Of a DNA stretch of 7,431 nt, positions 5,345-7,431 are shown piece after piece. The stretch lies in the NCBI GenBank assembly GCA_016929365.1, contig JAFGIZ010000015.1, positions 1 to 7,431 on the forward strand, in the 5' to 3' direction. Made by a program: the position numbers and the translations under genes. Positions within the stretch are counted from its first letter, which is position 1; every line of letters begins with the position of its first letter. The notes under the pieces were generated by a model. That model ran no database searches. It was given only the letters and a program-made list of their open reading frames with translations, and had not been told where the DNA came from. The stretch comes from Lentisphaerota bacterium. Its GTDB lineage: Bacteria; Verrucomicrobiota; Kiritimatiellia; UBA8416; JAFGIZ01.

Positions 5345-6423
5345 GGCGCGATCCCTCCGCGGCGCACAAGCAGGAAGAGGAAGAGCGGCACGCCGGCGAA
5401 GGACGTGAGGATGCCGACGGGCAGGACGATCGGGGCCAGCACGGTCCGCGCGAGCGCGTCGGAGGCCAGCAGCAGAAGCGCCCCGGCAAGCATCGAGCCG
5501 GGCAGGAGAAAGCGGTGATCCTGGCCCGTGAGCATGCGCATGATGTGCGGGGCGATGAGGCCCACGAACCCGATGATGCCGAGGCAGGCCGTCGTCGCGG
5601 CCGCGACGAGCGCCGCGAGAATCAGCGCGGCCAGCCGCAGGCGCGTGACGGCGACACCGAGACTGCGGGCGGTATCGTCTCCCCAGAGGAGCGCGTTGAA
5701 ATGCCAGCGCCGGAGGAGGGCGTAAGCCGCGGCGGGGACGAGCGGCACGGCGATGACGGCCGTTTCCCGCCAGGCGGCCTTCCCCAGGTCGCCGAACGTC
5801 CAGAAGACCGCGGCGGCAACGTCGATATCCGAGGCGAAATACTGGAGCAGCATCGTAGCGGCGGAAAAGAACGCGCTCAACGCGACCCCGGCCAGGATCA
5901 GGGCGGCGGGCCCCAGTCCGCGCCAGGCGGCCAGTATCAGCAGGGCGGCCACGGTGACCAGCGATCCGACAAAGGCGCTGCCGGCGACGAGGTACGTGTG
6001 GTGTACGGCGACCGGCCCGGGGCCCGCGGCGGCGACGCGGCCTGCGCCGAGCACGATAATTGCGAAAGCCGCCCCGAAGGCCGCACCCTGCGAGACGCCG
6101 AGGGTAAAAGGCGAAGCGAGCGGATTGCGGAGCACGTTCTGCATGACGGCCCCGGCCAGGCCGAGACCGGCGCCGGCCAGAAGCGCGGCCAGGACGCGGG
6201 GCAGACGGATATCGAGCAGCACGTGGCGCACCGCCGCGCCGGCCTGCCCGGTCAGCAGTGCGCTCACGTCGTGAGGGCGGACGGGAAAAGCGCCGATGCA
6301 GAGGGACGCCAGGGCCGCCAGGCCCAGCAGGACCGCCAGGACGGCGGTAACGACGGCGCGCCGGCGCACGTGCCGGGCGTAACGGGTCTGCAGGTCCGGC
6401 GCCGGGCCGGGGGCGGCGTTCAC
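5341..6423 (-). CDS. FecCD/BtuC-family ABC transporter permease
   Basis: This 360-residue polytopic inner-membrane protein belongs to the FecCD (BtuC-like, type II importer) family, which normally has about 330-350 residues and ten membrane helices. The first helix is at about 23-45; RLPRVLAALLAGAGLGLAGA (73-92) followed by QNVLRNPLASPFTLG is the family signature. GIIGFVGLIAPHIMRMLTG (282-300) is the conserved cytoplasmic coupling region that contacts the ATPase, followed by DHRFLLPGS. The start is GTG at 6423, whose last two bases form part of the binding-protein stop (GTGA overlap); GGGAGG lies 4 nt upstream. The frame is open further to 6765, but that stretch overlaps the binding-protein gene in another frame and lacks membrane character. 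Its stop overlaps the ATPase start by 4 nt. It acts as a homodimer moving an iron-siderophore, corrinoid or metal-chelate type substrate; the exact one is not determinable. Confidence 0.94.
   Translation of the reverse strand: MNAAPGPAPDLQTRYARHVRRRAVVTAVLAVLLGLAALASLCIGAFPVRPHDVSALLTGQAGAAVRHVLLDIRLPRVLAALLAGAGLGLAGAVMQNVLRNPLASPFTLGVSQGAAFGAAFAIIVLGAGRVAAAGPGPVAVHHTYLVAGSAFVGSLVTVAALLILAAWRGLGPAALILAGVALSAFFSAATMLLQYFASDIDVAAAVFWTFGDLGKAAWRETAVIAVPLVPAAAYALLRRWHFNALLWGDDTARSLGVAVTRLRLAALILAALVAAATTACLGIIGFVGLIAPHIMRMLTGQDHRFLLPGSMLAGALLLLASDALARTVLAPIVLPVGILTSFAGVPLFLFLLVRRGGIAP
5353..5358 (-). promoter_or_regulatory. Ribosome binding site of the ABC ATPase
   Basis: On the minus strand GGAGGG lies 8 nt before the ATG at 5344, inside the end of the permease gene. 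It confirms the ATGA overlap start. Confidence 0.8.
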
Positions 6424-7431
6424 GGCGCCTCCCACTGGATGGGACCGTTTTCCGGAAAGACCACCCGGCCGCAGGCGGGCGGCGCCCCGCCGGGCTGCCG
6501 TTCCAGGAAGACCTCGAAGATCTCCGCGGCTTTCCGCTTCAGGTCCAGATCGCCGAACGCGTCCGGATAAAGGCGGCGCGCGATACAGCACGCGTTGAGC
6601 AAGGCGAGCTCGATGTTCGTATTGTAGTAGTTGTACGGCAGCAGGGTGTAGACGCGCCCGTTCCGGACCGCTGCGAGGAGGCGGTAGAAGCCGGGATGTT
6701 CCCGGTAATCCGCCTCGAGACTTGCGCGGCAGCTGATATCGACGAACAGCACATCCGGATTCCATACGAGGATTTGCTCCCGGTCCACGAAGAGATGTCC
6801 GGTCCGGTTCAGGCCGTCCGCCACGTTGCGCGCGTTGGCCATGACGGCGGGCAGATAACCGGCTTCCGTGCTGGTCAGGCCGTGGGCGCCTTTGAAGGAA
6901 ATTCCGCCGAAGTAGGCCGACGGCGCGTCCGCGCGGGCGGCGCGCGTGCCGGCCTCAAGCGTGCGGCGCAGGGCGTCGACGTAGGCGTTGAGTACCCGTG
7001 CGCGTTCCGGTCGGCCGAGGATCTCGCCCAGCAGGGCCAGGGACGCGCGGGCTTCCTCGCGCCAGACGCCGAGGGCGCCGTAGGACAGGCAGACCACGGG
7101 AACGCCCGTTCGCGCCTGCAGAGCCCCGGCCTGCGCCGGGTCCAGGCTGACGGCAATCACGACGTCCGGGCGGCAGGCGATGACCTGTTCCAGGTCGGGC
7201 AGCTTGCCGGGTCCGCCGGCGCCCACAACCGGCAGGGCCAGGAACGCGTCGTTCAAAACCCAGGCATAGGGCCGGAGCCAGGGGTCGCGGGCCATGTTCC
7301 GCTCCATCGCTTCGATGCCGACAACCGTATCGGCGGCCTGGAGGTAGACCAGGAGCCGGAGCGCGCCCGGCCCGAGGGCGACGGTTCTGCGGACGGCGGC
7401 CGGCAGGGTGACCGCGCGGCCGGCGAGGTCG
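6420..7431 (-). CDS. ABC transporter periplasmic substrate-binding protein, FepB/BtuF type, 5' end outside window
   Basis: The frame is open to the right edge: 336 residues are visible, with 41 before the first in-window Met (7307). Those first residues (DLAGRAVTLP, then TVALGPGALRLLVYL and VVGIEAME) are the conserved start of the mature domain, so only the signal peptide and a few residues are missing. The protein has the two-lobe class III fold: the first lobe includes PVVGAGGPGKLPDLEQVIAC and RPDVVIAVS, then VPVVCLSYG, a long linking helix (ARASLALLGEILGRPERA), and a second lobe with GGISFKGAHGLTSTEAGY, NARNVADGL, PDVLFVDIS, and GRVYTLLPYNYYNTNIELAL near the C-terminus. The KGAHG/TSTE and YNYYNTN blocks mark a subgroup I remember from anaerobes and archaea, annotated as iron-complex binding proteins. 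It would deliver the ligand to the permease downstream. Its stop TGA overlaps the permease GTG. The family is certain; the ligand is not. Confidence 0.92.
   Translation of the reverse strand, partial: DLAGRAVTLPAAVRRTVALGPGALRLLVYLQAADTVVGIEAMERNMARDPWLRPYAWVLNDAFLALPVVGAGGPGKLPDLEQVIACRPDVVIAVSLDPAQAGALQARTGVPVVCLSYGALGVWREEARASLALLGEILGRPERARVLNAYVDALRRTLEAGTRAARADAPSAYFGGISFKGAHGLTSTEAGYLPAVMANARNVADGLNRTGHLFVDREQILVWNPDVLFVDISCRASLEADYREHPGFYRLLAAVRNGRVYTLLPYNYYNTNIELALLNACCIARRLYPDAFGDLDLKRKAAEIFEVFLERQPGGAPPACGRVVFPENGPIQWEAP
6428..6433 (-). promoter_or_regulatory. Ribosome binding site of the permease
   Basis: On the minus strand GGGAGG ends 4 nt before the GTG at 6423. It lies inside the last codons of the binding-protein gene and supports the GTG start over any ATG further upstream. 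Confidence 0.7.

Noticed and set aside
4023..5489. Minus-strand open frame of 488 codons overlapping the ABC ATPase and exporter
   Set aside because: Pro/Arg/Ala-rich shadow frame; the ATPase in the other frame has every expected motif.
5515..6570. Plus-strand open frame of 351 codons opposite the permease
   Set aside because: Antisense shadow of a FecCD permease; Gly/Arg/Gln-rich with no membrane or domain features.
6424..6765. Upstream extension of the permease to ATG 6765
   Set aside because: The stretch is Arg/Pro-rich, lies within the binding-protein gene in another frame, and the GTGA overlap with GGGAGG explains the start.
1..7431. CRISPR array, tRNA/rRNA, insertion sequence, toxin-antitoxin or defence genes
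   Set aside because: I looked on both strands and found no direct-repeat array, transposase, cloverleaf-like segment or recognisable defence protein.

Overview
The window is GC-rich bacterial DNA with tightly packed genes, Shine-Dalgarno starts, a lipoprotein signal and a periplasmic-type metal or cofactor uptake cassette. Two radical SAM enzymes, a thioredoxin/thioredoxin reductase pair and a heavy-metal exporter of a family I know mainly from anaerobes suggest an anaerobic or microaerophilic bacterium. Kiritimatiellota, Lentisphaerota or a related PVC lineage is a guess; nothing here fixes the phylum.

Layout. Positions 1-615 (minus) are the N-terminal two thirds of an AmrS-type radical SAM enzyme cut by the left edge. 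A 217-bp divergent spacer (616-832) separates it from a thioredoxin-like lipoprotein (833-1288, plus) with a CPPC active site. Convergent to that is a Tyw1-related (COG0731) radical SAM protein with a C-terminal winged helix (1325-2290, minus). A 136-bp divergent spacer holds two good sigma70-like promoters, one per direction. From it trxB (2427-3347, plus) leads, 10 nt later, into a 10-TM putative manganese/heavy-metal exporter (3358-4386). Converging on this pair with only 22 bp between stops is a minus-strand ABC import operon read from the right edge: substrate-binding protein (6420-7431, 5' end outside), FecCD/BtuC permease (5341-6423) and ATPase with a histidine-rich tail (4409-5344). 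Both junctions in that operon are 4-nt stop/start overlaps.

How it fits together. Two themes are visible: thiol redox (thioredoxin lipoprotein, TrxB) and metal handling (exporter next to an importer whose ATPase has a His-rich tail). TrxB and the exporter are very probably co-transcribed. Exporter and importer face each other and may act on the same or related metals, but neither substrate can be read from the sequence. No mobile element, CRISPR array, RNA gene or defence gene was recognised. I did not find a clearly new system; the most unusual item is the His-tailed ATPase in its metal-transport setting.
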